This document shows, in pieces, positions 34,695 to 44,048 of a DNA stretch of 64,000 bases. The notes beneath the pieces are model-generated. The model had not been told where the DNA came from. It was given only the letters and a program-made list of their open reading frames with translations, and did no database searches. The translations under genes and the position numbers were made by a program. How positions within the stretch are numbered: the stretch's first letter is position 1; each line of letters starts with the position of its first letter. Origin of the DNA: CBDAPU01 sp965198875 (GTDB taxonomy: Bacteria; Pseudomonadota; Gammaproteobacteria; Eutrophobiales; Eutrophobiaceae); contig CBDAPU010000001.1 of NCBI GenBank assembly GCA_965198875.1, positions 310,001-374,000 of the forward strand, written 5' to 3'.

Positions 34695-34862
34695 ATGCGT
34701 AAATATCTTCATATAGACTTAAAAACCCGGGCAGTCGATGAAGCCGAACCTGCCTGTGCGTGCCCGCATGCAGACAGGCAAGATGGCGAAGCGTCAGTGA
34801 AGATCGGCCGTTATTTGATCGCAAACAACGGCTTTCCCGGCGGCGCAAAACCCGCATCATGA
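34695..34862 (+). CDS. Micro-ORF (55 aa) overlapping the methyltransferase start; possible oxidoreductase remnant
   Basis: An ATG-started open frame of 55 codons ends in TGA at 34860-34862, overlapping the probable start of the methyltransferase-HNH gene (ATGA at 34859). Such overlaps usually mark translational coupling. However, its residues MRKYLHIDLKTRAVDEA and GRYLIANN recall the first strands of another aldehyde ferredoxin oxidoreductase subfamily. It may therefore be the broken 5' end of such a gene interrupted by the methyltransferase cassette. No ribosome site is obvious. Both readings remain open. Confidence 0.4.
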   Translation: MRKYLHIDLKTRAVDEAEPACACPHADRQDGEASVKIGRYLIANNGFPGGAKPAS

Positions 34863-36298
34863 ACGCCAACTTTGCCAGCGAAACGGTGTGGACGGGCGAT
34901 AACCTGCCGGTCCTGCGCGGCATGAATGACGCCTGTGTTGATCTGATTTATCTTGATCCGCCGTTTAACTCCAACCGCACTTATGAAGCGCCGATAGGAT
35001 CAAAGGCGGCCGGCGCATCCTTCAAGGACGCATGGACACTGGATGACGTGGATGTACATGAACACGGCGAACTGGCTGACCGTAATCCTGCCGCCTATGC
35101 CATCATCGAGGCAGCCCGGCAAGCCCACGGCAAGGGCATGCAGTCCTACTTGATTTTTATGGCCGTGCGACTGATGGAAATGCAGCGCGTCCTGAAACCG
35201 ACCGGCTCCATCTATCTGCATTGCGATGATACGGCAGGTCATTACCTGAAGATTCTCATGGATGCTGTATTTGGCAAAAGATGTTTCCGCAACGCCATCA
35301 CCTGGCGACGGGCAACGGCCCATAACGACCCTGGAAGATTTGGGCGTATTTCCGATTATCTTCTGTTTTATACGGCAACTGAAAAATGGACATGGAATGT
35401 TGTTCGGGAAGGGCAGGATGCGGCCAGCATTGAAAAGGCTTATCCACGCATGGATAACAACGGAAAACGTTTTCGGTCCGACAATATCACCGGCCCATCT
35501 CACGGAACGGCAGGCGGGGAGTCTTCCCGCGCATGGAAAGGTTATGATGTTGCTTCTCGAGGTCTCCATTGGTCGCCACCCAAAACCGGTTCTTACGCTG
35601 ATTACATTGAAGAGAAACTGATCCCCGGCTACAAGACCATTGCCAGCGTACACGGCAGGCTTGACGCCCTTGACAGTGCCGGGTTGATTATGCATCCGAC
35701 AACCGGGTTCTGGCCTGGTCTTGTGCGCTACGCAGATGCTGATATTGGAAAGCCTTTGCAAGACATAATTTGGCAGCCCACCGGGCTTACAAACTACGAT
35801 AGTAAGGAACGCACCGGCTACCCTACCCAGAAGCCATTAGCGTTGCTTGAGCGTATCATCAAAGCGTCAAGTAACGAGGGTGATATGGTGCTCGATCCAT
35901 TCTGCGGCTGTGCAACTGCGCTTGTCGCGGCTGATCGGCTTCGACGACAATGGGCAGGCGTGGATCTGTCGCCATTGGCCGTCAAGCTGGTAGACGACCG
36001 CATTGAGCAGGACAGAGGGCTATGGGGCGGCGTGACTACGGCTACGGAGCCCCCAAAGAGAACAGACCTCGGGGAGTTGCCAAACTACCGCACGCACCGC
36101 CACAGGCTGTATGGAAAGCAGGAAGGCGTATGCCTCGGTTGCGATACGCATTTCCCGTTTCGCGTCATGGAAGTCGATCATATTTTGCCCCGCTCACAGG
36201 GTGGGACGGATCACTTTGATAACTTGCAACTACTCTGCTCCGGCTGCAACCGAAGCAAGGGCGGGCGCACGATGGCGGAGTGGAAAGCCTCATCATGA
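34859..36298 (+). CDS. DNA methyltransferase fused to a C-terminal HNH domain
   Basis: About 479 residues from the ATG at 34859; a further in-frame ATG lies at 34760. Residues about 1-380 are a beta-class amino-methyltransferase of the type III Mod-like group. Motif IV is IYLDPPFNSNRTY and motif I is LDPFCGCATALVAA, with TGYPTQKPLALLERI between them. Residues about 415-470 are an HNH module with zinc-binding CLGC and CSGC pairs and the catalytic MEVDHILPRSQGG. The fusion could be a methylation-guided nuclease, a self-contained restriction-modification protein or a homing-type enzyme. It is flanked by two micro-ORFs sharing ATGA overlaps. The start is uncertain as no good ribosome site is visible. 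Confidence 0.85.
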   Translation: MNANFASETVWTGDNLPVLRGMNDACVDLIYLDPPFNSNRTYEAPIGSKAAGASFKDAWTLDDVDVHEHGELADRNPAAYAIIEAARQAHGKGMQSYLIFMAVRLMEMQRVLKPTGSIYLHCDDTAGHYLKILMDAVFGKRCFRNAITWRRATAHNDPGRFGRISDYLLFYTATEKWTWNVVREGQDAASIEKAYPRMDNNGKRFRSDNITGPSHGTAGGESSRAWKGYDVASRGLHWSPPKTGSYADYIEEKLIPGYKTIASVHGRLDALDSAGLIMHPTTGFWPGLVRYADADIGKPLQDIIWQPTGLTNYDSKERTGYPTQKPLALLERIIKASSNEGDMVLDPFCGCATALVAADRLRRQWAGVDLSPLAVKLVDDRIEQDRGLWGGVTTATEPPKRTDLGELPNYRTHRHRLYGKQEGVCLGCDTHFPFRVMEVDHILPRSQGGTDHFDNLQLLCSGCNRSKGGRTMAEWKASS

Positions 36299-36444
36299 TC
36301 GATAAACCTGAAATCCACCTGCCGCCGGAACGCTATCAGCAGGCCAAACGGGAAGTCCTTGAAGATGTGAGCATTGATGCAACGCCCGATGAATTGGCCG
36401 AGTCAGTGTTGCATGCTGGTAAACTCTTGCGAGATTTCAAATAG
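36295..36444 (+). CDS. Small protein (49 aa) coupled to the methyltransferase-HNH gene
   Basis: The ATG overlaps the methyltransferase stop by 4 bp (ATGA at 36295-36298). The 49-residue product starts MIDKPEIHLPPERYQQAKR and is acidic and helical in the middle (DATPDELAESVLHAGKLL). No family is recognised. The stop-start overlap and protein-like composition support a real gene. It could be a subunit or modulator of the methyltransferase-HNH protein. Confidence 0.6.
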   Translation: MIDKPEIHLPPERYQQAKREVLEDVSIDATPDELAESVLHAGKLLRDFK

Positions 36445-36781
36445 CTATCCGTCAGCATGGTTAGCCTCCATCCATGCCTGCGTGCCATCTCTTTGATGTA
36501 GCAGGTAACGGGCGCTTTGGCGGTATGCCTTCGAAAGCGTCTATGTGCCCGTAGAAGGGCTTCGGTTTAGAAGAGGGCCGCTCGCCTGCTCATGCCGCCA
36601 TGTGCGCGCATCCGCCATGTCATTAAGTGCGGCTGTGGGAGGCAAACATTATCTGGCAGGGGTATATAATGGCCCCGCTATTTCTCCTGTCCGCGCCCTC
36701 ACTTCGCTGAGGATCACATGCCGGTCATGGATCGCCCGTATCAGCACGGTGTATCATTTATTAACAAGCGGATCAGACCTC
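36445..36781. other. Intergenic region upstream of the FAD hydroxylase
   Basis: 337 bp. The reading frame of the following hydroxylase is open back to 36545, but the extra 79 codons are low in family-like residues and rich in Arg, Ser and Cys, so they are treated as non-coding. No terminator, tRNA or operator is convincingly seen. Confidence 0.4.
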
Positions 36782-38456
36782 ATGGCAAAATACGCAGACA
36801 TCGGCAACGCCCGACAAACCCGCCGCCAGGCGAGATGCACCTATGACTTTATCAAACCCGGGGAGATTGAATCGGGCGAAATCACCCATTTTCCGGTGAT
36901 CATCGTCGGCGGCGGGCCAATCGGGCTGGCCGCTGCCATTGACCTTGCCCATCATGATATTCAGTCGGTGGTGCTGGAAAAACACAACACCATCAGTGAT
37001 GGCTCCCGCGCTATCTGCTGGGCAAAACGCACGTTGGAAATACTGGATCGGATCGGCACCGGCGAGCGCATGGTGAATAAAGGCGTGGTATGGAATCAGG
37101 GCTGGGTCTACTTTGGTGATCAGACGAAGCCCATATACACATTCGATTTACTCCCCGACAAGGAACAGAAATTCCCCGCTTTCATCAACCTGCAACAGTT
37201 CTATGCAGAGCGGTATTTAATCGACCTCTTCCCTGATCATGCACACACTGACATACGCTGGCAAAATGAGGTCATTGATGTGGATAATGCAGAAGATAAA
37301 GTGACCGTTGCCGTTAAGACCCCGGCGGGAAACTATAAAATCAGTTGTGATTATCTGATCGCCGCCGATGGTCATCGTAGCCCGATCCGGGAGGGCCTCG
37401 GGCTGGATTTCATCGGTCGCACATTTGAAGATAACTTTCTTATTGCCGATGTGCGTATGCAGGCCGAGTTCCCGGCCATACGCCGGTTCTGGTTCGATCC
37501 GCCATTTAACCCGGGACAAACCGCTTTAATTCATAAACAGGCCGACGATGTCTGGCGCATTGATTTTCAGATGGGCTGGGATATCGATCGGGAAGCGGTG
37601 ATGAAGGCGGAGAACATCGACGCCCGGATCCGGGCCTTCCTCGGTTGCGATCTTGAATTCGAATATGAATGGGTTAGCCTGTATACCTTCAAGTGTTGTC
37701 GCATGGAAAAGTTTGTCCATAACCGGGTGATCTTTGCTGGTGATGCGGCCCATCTGGTCTCACCCTTCGGCGCCCGTGGCGCTAATGGCGGCCTGCAGGA
37801 TGTGGATAATCTCGCCTGGAAACTGAGCCTCGTCCTGAAAGGTGCAGCGCCCCCTGAGCTCATTGATAGTTATGATGATGAACGTGTTTATGGCGCAAAA
37901 GAGAATGTGATGCACTCATCACGCAGCACCGACTTTATGACGCCCAAGAGTGAAGTCAGCCTTGCTTTTCGTAACGCCACACTGGAGATGGCCAGGGACT
38001 TTGAGTTCGCCAGAGGGTTTGTTAATCCCGGCAGGCTGTCCACCCCATGCACATTAGATAACTCACCCTTAAATACGGCGGATGAGGATGCGTTCTCAGA
38101 TAAACAACGCCCCGGCTCCCCCTGTGTGGATGCGCCAGTGTTGATCAACGGTAAGGCTGACTGGTTCTTAAACCAACTGGGGGGACGTTTCGTGGGGCTT
38201 TATTTTAGTCATGATGGCTCAAGGCCCGACGGTATTGATGACATTGGCTCTGCGGATCTGCCCGTGGCGAGACTGACGGTGATGAGAAGCGGCCCAGGAT
38301 CAGATTGTCGATAGCAAAGGTCTGTTGCACCAACATTATGACGCCCAACCGGGCACTTACTATTTAATACGCCCCGATCAACATGTGGCTGGCCGGTGGC
38401 GCACATTTAACAAAGAAAAAGTATCAAAAGCCCTTGCCCGCGCCATGGGCAAATAG
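36782..38456 (+). pseudogene. FAD-dependent aromatic hydroxylase (MhpA/TfdB family), frameshifted near its C-terminus
   Basis: From the ATG at 36782 the product shows the FAD-binding GxGxxG region (VIIVGGGPIGLAAAIDLAHH, near residue 43), the DG motif (YLIAADGHRSPIREGLG) and the second FAD motif (VIFAGDAAHLVSPFGARGAN). All are canonical for flavin aromatic hydroxylases such as 3-(3-hydroxyphenyl)propionate hydroxylase. The frame hits a TAG at 38312-38314. The expected C-terminal thioredoxin-like end continues in another frame from about 38293 (YDAQPGTYYLIRPDQHVAGR) to the TAG at 38454. A one-base indel near 38290 separates them. The first 511 residues contain all FAD motifs, so a truncated product might keep some fold, but the C-terminal domain is lost if the shift is real. 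Confidence 0.85.
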
Positions 38457-38513
38457 CGCCTTGCCTGAAAGGGTGATATGTTCAAGGTGATGGCGACCTC
38501 ACCGCTGTGCGCT

Positions 38514-39261
38514 TTAAAGATATTCCCGTAGTAGCGCCAGCTTTATATGCTCATCCGGGAAGAAGATCGATGCGCGGTAGTTTTTACCATCCTCATCTCG
38601 CATGTTGGAGACGCCGCTGAATCGACGTAACACAGGCTCATCAAAACTGTAATCAACAACAATCCTGTCCGCTACAAATCTGAGCAGCGGGTTATCAGGC
38701 TCGATAATGATCCGCCGAAACTGCTTTTTCCTTTGCGCTGATCACGGCGTCCTGATAAACCCTGAAGGTGATAAACCGCATCATGGAGGGGATCAGAAAT
38801 TGCCTCTTTATGCGCTCGCCCATAATCAATTCCGGCCAATGGGCCTCGATCATGCGATCAAAACCGGCATCGCTGACACTGTCTGGCGGAATGTCCACTT
38901 TGGCTGATCGCTTGCTGGCACGGCGGTTTCTCTGAAAATTGACCTCGAATTGATTATCCATTTTCCGCGCACTCTCCAGATGGCCGGAGATACGATTCCT
39001 TAACTCGAAATCCGGTATGGACGATACATCGCCGTACTCAACCAACTTCTCCGCCAATACCTCGCCATCAGGCAACCGGTATTCCACTCTGTCCCTCACC
39101 AGGATGTTCTCTACCCAGTATTCATGATGGACTTCTGTGTATAACAACCGATCACTGTCCATGTCATAGGCGAAACCCTCTCGGATGGTGATCTCGGCAG
39201 ATGTGGCCAGGGTAGCGGCATATAAAAAGATACAACACAGGATACGATTTGAAATTTTCAT
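38514..39261 (-). pseudogene. Secreted protein of unknown function, frameshifted; last gene of the lipid operon
   Basis: Starting at 39261, a signal peptide (ILCCIFLYAATLATSA) precedes a beta-rich domain (EITIREGFAYDMDSDRLLYT). The frame ends at 38695, yet a clear continuation runs in another frame to a TAA at 38514 (RRIIIEPDNPLLRFVADRIV, then FSGVSNMRDEDGKNYRASIF). The switch falls in a purine run near 38735 (aaaggaaaaa). Restored, the protein would be about 247 residues and periplasmic or outer-membrane associated. Similar proteins accompany CfaS-type lipid operons, but I cannot give a firm family name. It is 6 bp downstream of the small membrane protein gene. Confidence 0.75.
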
Positions 39262-39267
39262 ACCGGA

Positions 39268-39614
39268 TCAACCATGACCATTCATGAGTTTGTGCATACT
39301 GCCCCCCGCACCGTGCACTGCATATAACACATACAGACAACTGGCGATATTTCCCAGCATCATGATGGCGGCACAGATGGCCAGGGCCAACAGGGCGTTT
39401 TGCTCGCGCCAGCATACCCACATGGAAAACAGGATGAACCCAACATAAATATCGAGCAACGTGATCAGCAGCCACGGCATGGTTGACATGGTGTTGAACT
39501 CGGCGAGAAAATCACCGGTCAATACCGCATAACCCACACCAATCAGTAACAGGATCAGCAATATACCGCTACCACGATGGTGATCACCCTTAATGATAAG
39601 GTGATTGACGTCAT
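39268..39614 (-). CDS. Small membrane protein of the lipid operon, possible frameshift at its N-terminus
   Basis: The open frame 39561-39268 encodes three hydrophobic segments (LILLLIGVGYAVLTG; LLITLLDIYVGFILFSMWV; AICAAIMMLGNIASCLYVLY). An ATG at 39614, 5 bp after the upstream methyltransferase stop, reads MTSITLSLRVITIVVAVY before a stop at 39557. This looks like the missing start of the first helix. A one-base shift near 39560 would join the two into a 115-residue protein. The alternative is a TTG or GTG start in the downstream frame. Its place in the operon suggests an inner-membrane role; function unknown. Confidence 0.7.
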
Positions 39615-39618
39615 GTGA

Positions 39619-40668
39619 TCACGCATTCGCTTTCTTAAACAGGTAATGGCCGACCCACCATTGCTGACCATCTGCAAACCCGAATAACTCCGCACAGGAC
39701 ATAAAGAAAATACGCCAGCGGATCCACCATCTATCAACATGGTCGGCGCCGTAGGTGTCGGAGAATATGCTATGAATTTCATCTTTTCGCCCGTCCATGT
39801 TCTGCAACCAGGCATTGGCGGTTTTCTCATAATGCAGGCCGCTCCAGCGCCACTTGTTCAGAAGATGCAGGTGGTTTTGAAAGTACAGCGGCAGTGCATC
39901 GGAGGGCATCATCCCGCCGGTAAAAAAATACTTGCTCATCCAGTCAGACTCACTCTCTTCCATAAAAAAATAAGGCGTGTCACGGTGACAGAAAACATGC
40001 ATGAAGAAGGCGCCGTCCGCTTTTAACCAGGAGGCAATCCGGCTCATTAGATGTTCATGATTACGCATGTGTTCAAACATCTCGATGGAGATCACCCGAT
40101 CAAACTGTCTCTCCGTATCAAAGGCATTCATATCAGCGGTGATAATCTCGACATTACCCAGACCTCTTGCACTTGCCTGGGAGATGATATAGTCACGTTG
40201 GGAGCGAGAGTTCGAAACGCCGGTGATATGACTGCCCGGGTAATGCTGCGCTATCCATAATGTCCAGGCGCCCCAGCCGCAACCCAATTCCAGTATGTGC
40301 ATCCCCTCAGAGAGACCCGCCCGTTCACTGCTGATCCGTAACGCATTTATTTCCGCCTGATCAAGATCGTCGGTCAATGGATCCCAATAACAGGCGCTGT
40401 ATTTTCTCTGTCTGCCCAGCACCAGTGAGAAAAAAGCCGCCGGCAATTCATAATGCTGTTCGTTTGCCGATTGGGTGTTGATGGCGATGGGGGCGCCTCT
40501 GATCCCGTTGATGAACGCCTGCGTAAGATCATTGTTGGCTTCACAATCCGCCTGCTTCAAGGACTGAATACGTGATCGGATCAGCTTTCGGATCCCGGCT
40601 CGGAGGAGCCAGTCGGGGATGAGACCTGTTTCAGTCAGTTCAATGGCGGTTGCCGTCAGGTTTTTCAT
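39619..40668 (-). CDS. CfaS-like SAM-dependent fatty-acyl methyltransferase (second copy)
   Basis: About 349 residues from the ATG at 40668, one base after the DUF1295 stop. The Mycolic_acid/CMAS domain shows motif I (HILELGCGWGAWTLWIAQHY), FDRVISIEMFEHM and the YSACYWDP segment preceding it. It is shorter than CfaS and lacks the lipid-binding N-terminal domain of E. coli Cfa. Members methylate acyl double bonds; some make methyl-branched or furan-precursor chains rather than cyclopropanes. Two distinct CfaS-like enzymes in one operon suggest successive methylations. Confidence 0.9.
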   Translation of the reverse strand: MKNLTATAIELTETGLIPDWLLRAGIRKLIRSRIQSLKQADCEANNDLTQAFINGIRGAPIAINTQSANEQHYELPAAFFSLVLGRQRKYSACYWDPLTDDLDQAEINALRISSERAGLSEGMHILELGCGWGAWTLWIAQHYPGSHITGVSNSRSQRDYIISQASARGLGNVEIITADMNAFDTERQFDRVISIEMFEHMRNHEHLMSRIASWLKADGAFFMHVFCHRDTPYFFMEESESDWMSKYFFTGGMMPSDALPLYFQNHLHLLNKWRWSGLHYEKTANAWLQNMDGRKDEIHSIFSDTYGADHVDRWWIRWRIFFMSCAELFGFADGQQWWVGHYLFKKANA

Positions 40669-40669
40669 A

Positions 40670-41461
40670 TCAGGAGGATGCTGTGTGTTTGGGCGGCAAG
40701 GGAAAGAATGCGCTGGTGGTCCTCTGATAGGCGCGATAGGCATCGCCACGACTACGCAACGCCTGTTTCTCCGTGTAGGGTATGCCGGTTATGCGCGTGA
40801 TGAACACATACATCACCACCACACCGGCCAGGGTTACCCACCACCAGGGGGAACTAACACCGATGAACACAAAGGCCCACCATATCATCCATTCAAAAAA
40901 ATAATTCGGGTGGCGAGAGTAGCGCCACAGGCCAACATCACACACCTTGCCCCTGTTCGCCGGATCAACCCGGAATGTGTGTAATTGCTGATCGGCGATC
41001 ACCTCACCTGCCATGGCGCACAGCCACACAACCACGCCGATCAGATCCAGCCAGCCAAGCGCCGGTGATCCCGAGGCAGCGGCGGCAAGATATGGCAAGA
41101 CAAACAGGATCACCCACATGGCCTGTAACTGAAAAAACACCAACATCACCGGCTTGGCGTGATCCCCGGCAGCGTGCCTTAAATAGCGGTAGCGACCATC
41201 TTCGGGCCTGCCCACCACGCGCACATAAAGATAGGTACCGAGGCGCAAACCCCAGAGCAATGCCATAGCGGCAAGCAAAAGACGTCTCTCCCATGCACCA
41301 CCGTCCATTTGCAACAACAACACTGCGGCGACGATACCGGTGAGATAGGCCCAGGCCACATCCACAACGCCGGCGTTTTCGGTTTTTAATTGCCATAACC
41401 ACAGCAACAACATAATGAACGCCACCACGCCCCAGGCGAGGATAAGGCCAGAGTAGCTCAT
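40670..41461 (-). CDS. DUF1295 family membrane enzyme (steroid 5-alpha-reductase-like)
   Basis: 263 residues with about six to seven transmembrane helices. The C-terminal signature of the DUF1295/ICMT/steroid-reductase superfamily is present (VGLWRYSRHPNYFFEWMIWW, then KQALRSRGDAYRAYQRTTS). These residues bind NADPH or SAM in relatives. A reductase or methyltransferase acting on a membrane lipid is likely. It overlaps the DUF2878 stop by 4 bp (ATGA) and is followed after one base by the CfaS-like gene. Confidence 0.9.
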   Translation of the reverse strand: MSYSGLILAWGVVAFIMLLLWLWQLKTENAGVVDVAWAYLTGIVAAVLLLQMDGGAWERRLLLAAMALLWGLRLGTYLYVRVVGRPEDGRYRYLRHAAGDHAKPVMLVFFQLQAMWVILFVLPYLAAAASGSPALGWLDLIGVVVWLCAMAGEVIADQQLHTFRVDPANRGKVCDVGLWRYSRHPNYFFEWMIWWAFVFIGVSSPWWWVTLAGVVVMYVFITRITGIPYTEKQALRSRGDAYRAYQRTTSAFFPLPPKHTASS

Positions 41462-42024
41462 GGTTGCCTCACTTGCCCTGCTTGCCCTGTTTGCCCTGTT
41501 TGCAAAGACGCATCGTGTGCATACAGATAGCGGGATCCTAAGAACAACACCGGCATGGCGATAGCCCAGATAATGCCGATCATCAATAGAGATGTCGTGC
41601 CCTGCAACAGGGTGAGGGCAGCGAGTTTACCGCCGGCAAAATAGGCCAGCATACCGCCTGCGAACCCAAACACGATGGCCCACTTTTGATAACCACCCAG
41701 CCATGCCAATGAGTAATTTAAGGTCATGCCGAGATTCACCCACAGCGCCACCATCCACAGGGTCGAGGGCGCACCTAGCTGTGAGCTAAGGGGGAACTGG
41801 ATCATCCCCGATACCACCAATATGGAATCGCAGATATAACCAAAGAGCCCGGAAAAAATTAACAGCCCCAGCTCGGGGCGCCGCCGGGGTTTGAAAAGAC
41901 CCAGATGTACGCACACCCACACCAGGGTAAATGCGGGCCCAACCCAGGGATAACCGCTACCGGCGCCATACACCGTCAGCAGCCAGCCGCCCTGGAAAAG
42001 CATAAAATTGATCACCTTGAGCAT
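41458..42024 (-). CDS. DUF2878 family inner-membrane protein
   Basis: 188 residues with five or so hydrophobic helices (FQGGWLLTVYGAG, LLIFSGLFGYICDSILVV, LWMVALWVNLGMTLNYSLAW). DUF2878 proteins are small integral membrane proteins found almost only beside CfaS-type operons; their function is unknown. It begins 3 bp after the CfaS gene and overlaps DUF1295. The C-terminus is a short Gln/Thr/Gly-rich repeat (QTGQTGQAGQ), unusual and probably disordered. Confidence 0.88.
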   Translation of the reverse strand: MLKVINFMLFQGGWLLTVYGAGSGYPWVGPAFTLVWVCVHLGLFKPRRRPELGLLIFSGLFGYICDSILVVSGMIQFPLSSQLGAPSTLWMVALWVNLGMTLNYSLAWLGGYQKWAIVFGFAGGMLAYFAGGKLAALTLLQGTTSLLMIGIIWAIAMPVLFLGSRYLYAHDASLQTGQTGQAGQVRQP

Positions 42025-42027
42025 GGC

Positions 42028-43284
42028 CTAGAGCGCTCCAAGAATGTTCTCTTCCCGGCAAGCGGGACGATTGAAGATGATCTGCACATCTCCCAGGTAG
42101 CGTTGCCTGAATCCAGCCTCACAATAGCAAAAGTAATACTCCCACAGGCGCAGGAAGTCATCGCCAAAACCCAATGCACGAATACCTGGCTCATTACTTC
42201 GGAACTTCTCCAGCCAACATCGCAGCGTGGTGGCATAGTGCAAGCCGATATCCTCCAGGTGTTTTATCTGCAAATCACTTTGCCCGCCTGCCGCCTGCAA
42301 TAAGGCGCTAACCGATGGCACACAACTGCCGGGGAAAATAAATTGCTGAATAAAATCGCTGGTCTTTAGGTAGCGTTGATAGCGCCGATCCGGCATGGTG
42401 ATCGACTGTATGAGGAGCTGCCCATCCACCTTCAACAGGGAGGCGCATTTGTTGAAGAAGAGCGGCAGAAACTTATCCCCTACCGCCTCGATCATTTCAA
42501 TGGAGACGATGCGATCAAACTGACCTTGCACATCCCGGTAGTCACATAATTGAATGTCTACCCGATCATCAAGCCCGGCCTCACGGATCCGCACCCGGGC
42601 TAATTCATATTGTTGGCGGGAGATGGTGGTCGTTGTGATCCGACAGCCATAATAGGTGGCCGCATGGATGGCGAAACTGCCCCAGCCTGAGCCTATCTCA
42701 AGCAGATGGTGATCTTCAGTTAATCTCAGTTTTCTGCAAATGCGATCGAGCTTCTCAACGGACGCCTGTTTCATTGTCGCCTGCTCTGATGTGAAGATCC
42801 CGGACGAGTAGGTCATGGTCTCATCCAGGAACAGTGAAAACATCTCATTACTCAGATCGTAATGGGCGCTGATGTTCTTTTTGCTGCCTGCAATCGTATT
42901 CAGGGATCGTCTGTGACGCCAGCGCAACCAGATGTTAGCGATACTGGCGATGCCCGATTCCAGCTTGTCCATTTCCTCCCTGTTCATCATGGCTATTTCA
43001 AACAAACAGGTGAGATCAGAGCAGGCCCAGAAGCCGTCACGCCAGGCGCCGGCGACACCGTTACTGCCTGCAAGCAGGAGATCCATATAAAAACGGGGAT
43101 CAAGAACAGTCACTTCCACATCATGATCCGTGCCATAGCCGGCATACCAGGCGCCCCATGGATCCTCAATCCGAATACACCCGTGAGGGAGGTGACCGAG
43201 CCTCTTTTTCACCCGGTTACGAATGAACCTGGCCGGGCTTAACAGGCCAGGTATGTCAGGATGTATCATGGCCAGTGACTTCAT
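42028..43284 (-). CDS. Cyclopropane-fatty-acyl-phospholipid synthase family methyltransferase
   Basis: 418 residues, the full CfaS length. The N-terminal lipid-binding domain precedes a CMAS catalytic domain with SAHYDLSNEMFSLFLDETMT, motif I (HLLEIGSGWGSFAIHAATYY) and FDRIVSIEMIEAVG. The family transfers a methyl or methylene group from SAM to cis double bonds in membrane phospholipids at the inner leaflet. Its start overlaps DUF1365 by ATGA. In related operons of alphaproteobacteria such enzymes (UfaM) start furan fatty-acid formation, so cyclopropane is not the only possible product. Confidence 0.93.
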   Translation of the reverse strand: MKSLAMIHPDIPGLLSPARFIRNRVKKRLGHLPHGCIRIEDPWGAWYAGYGTDHDVEVTVLDPRFYMDLLLAGSNGVAGAWRDGFWACSDLTCLFEIAMMNREEMDKLESGIASIANIWLRWRHRRSLNTIAGSKKNISAHYDLSNEMFSLFLDETMTYSSGIFTSEQATMKQASVEKLDRICRKLRLTEDHHLLEIGSGWGSFAIHAATYYGCRITTTTISRQQYELARVRIREAGLDDRVDIQLCDYRDVQGQFDRIVSIEMIEAVGDKFLPLFFNKCASLLKVDGQLLIQSITMPDRRYQRYLKTSDFIQQFIFPGSCVPSVSALLQAAGGQSDLQIKHLEDIGLHYATTLRCWLEKFRSNEPGIRALGFGDDFLRLWEYYFCYCEAGFRQRYLGDVQIIFNRPACREENILGAL

Positions 43285-44048
43285 AATTTGAACCCGTCTT
43301 TTTGATAGCGCCGAGGATGCTCGAAGAACGGCGCTTTTTTAAGCCAGAGCTTGAGCGCCTGCCAGTAAATTGCGCTCACAACCCGTAACGTCATGAAGGG
43401 GTAACGTAACAGCGCCAGCGTGAGATTGAGCTGGTTTATGGGCTTTTGCTGAAGTGAGAGATGAGCGGAAAATACTAAAGAGTGCTTTTGAAAACTTACC
43501 ATGTGTACCGCAAGTGTGTCTTCAGGCTCGGACAGCGTCCATTCATATTGCTGTTGCATGGGCATAAAGGGCGATACATGAAATGCCTTATCGAACTCAA
43601 AGCGATATGTGTCTTTTAAGGCACGACAATCCATCACATAACAATGGGTCTCCCCCCAGGGCGTGTTGTGTACCTCCGCAACAATAAACTCAGTGCGTGT
43701 ATCATCTTCATGGCGACAGAAATAAAAGCTCACCGGATTCATACAATAACCAAAATAACGCAAGTGGGTAAGCAGACGGATCGGGCCCTTAGGAGACACT
43801 GATGTGCGTTTCTCCACCAACTCACAGATCGTCTCTTTCAATGGCCTATCTACAGGGCCATAGTGATCCTGGCGATGAAATCTGGCGATGGCCGGGCCGC
43901 TTGCCGACCATAAAAAATAAGGCCGGAACAGATCAGGTAATTCATCGAGATCAATGTACAACATAAACAACCCATAGCGAAACGCATGCGCCACTGGCTG
44001 CATACGCCTGTGGGTGATCTGGCCTTCATAGAGCCGACTTTGCATCAC
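43281..44048 (-). CDS. DUF1365 family protein
   Basis: 255 residues, soluble. Family motifs: QSRLYEGQITHRRMQPVAHA at the N-terminus, LLTHLRYFGYCMNPVSFYFC and VAEVHNTPWGETHCYVMD. DUF1365 proteins are nearly always encoded between an FAD amine-oxidase-like protein and a CfaS homologue, as here, and are thought to assist the same lipid modification. Both flanking junctions are 4-bp overlaps. The reaction is unknown. Confidence 0.93.
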   Translation of the reverse strand: MMQSRLYEGQITHRRMQPVAHAFRYGLFMLYIDLDELPDLFRPYFLWSASGPAIARFHRQDHYGPVDRPLKETICELVEKRTSVSPKGPIRLLTHLRYFGYCMNPVSFYFCRHEDDTRTEFIVAEVHNTPWGETHCYVMDCRALKDTYRFEFDKAFHVSPFMPMQQQYEWTLSEPEDTLAVHMVSFQKHSLVFSAHLSLQQKPINQLNLTLALLRYPFMTLRVVSAIYWQALKLWLKKAPFFEHPRRYQKDGFKL

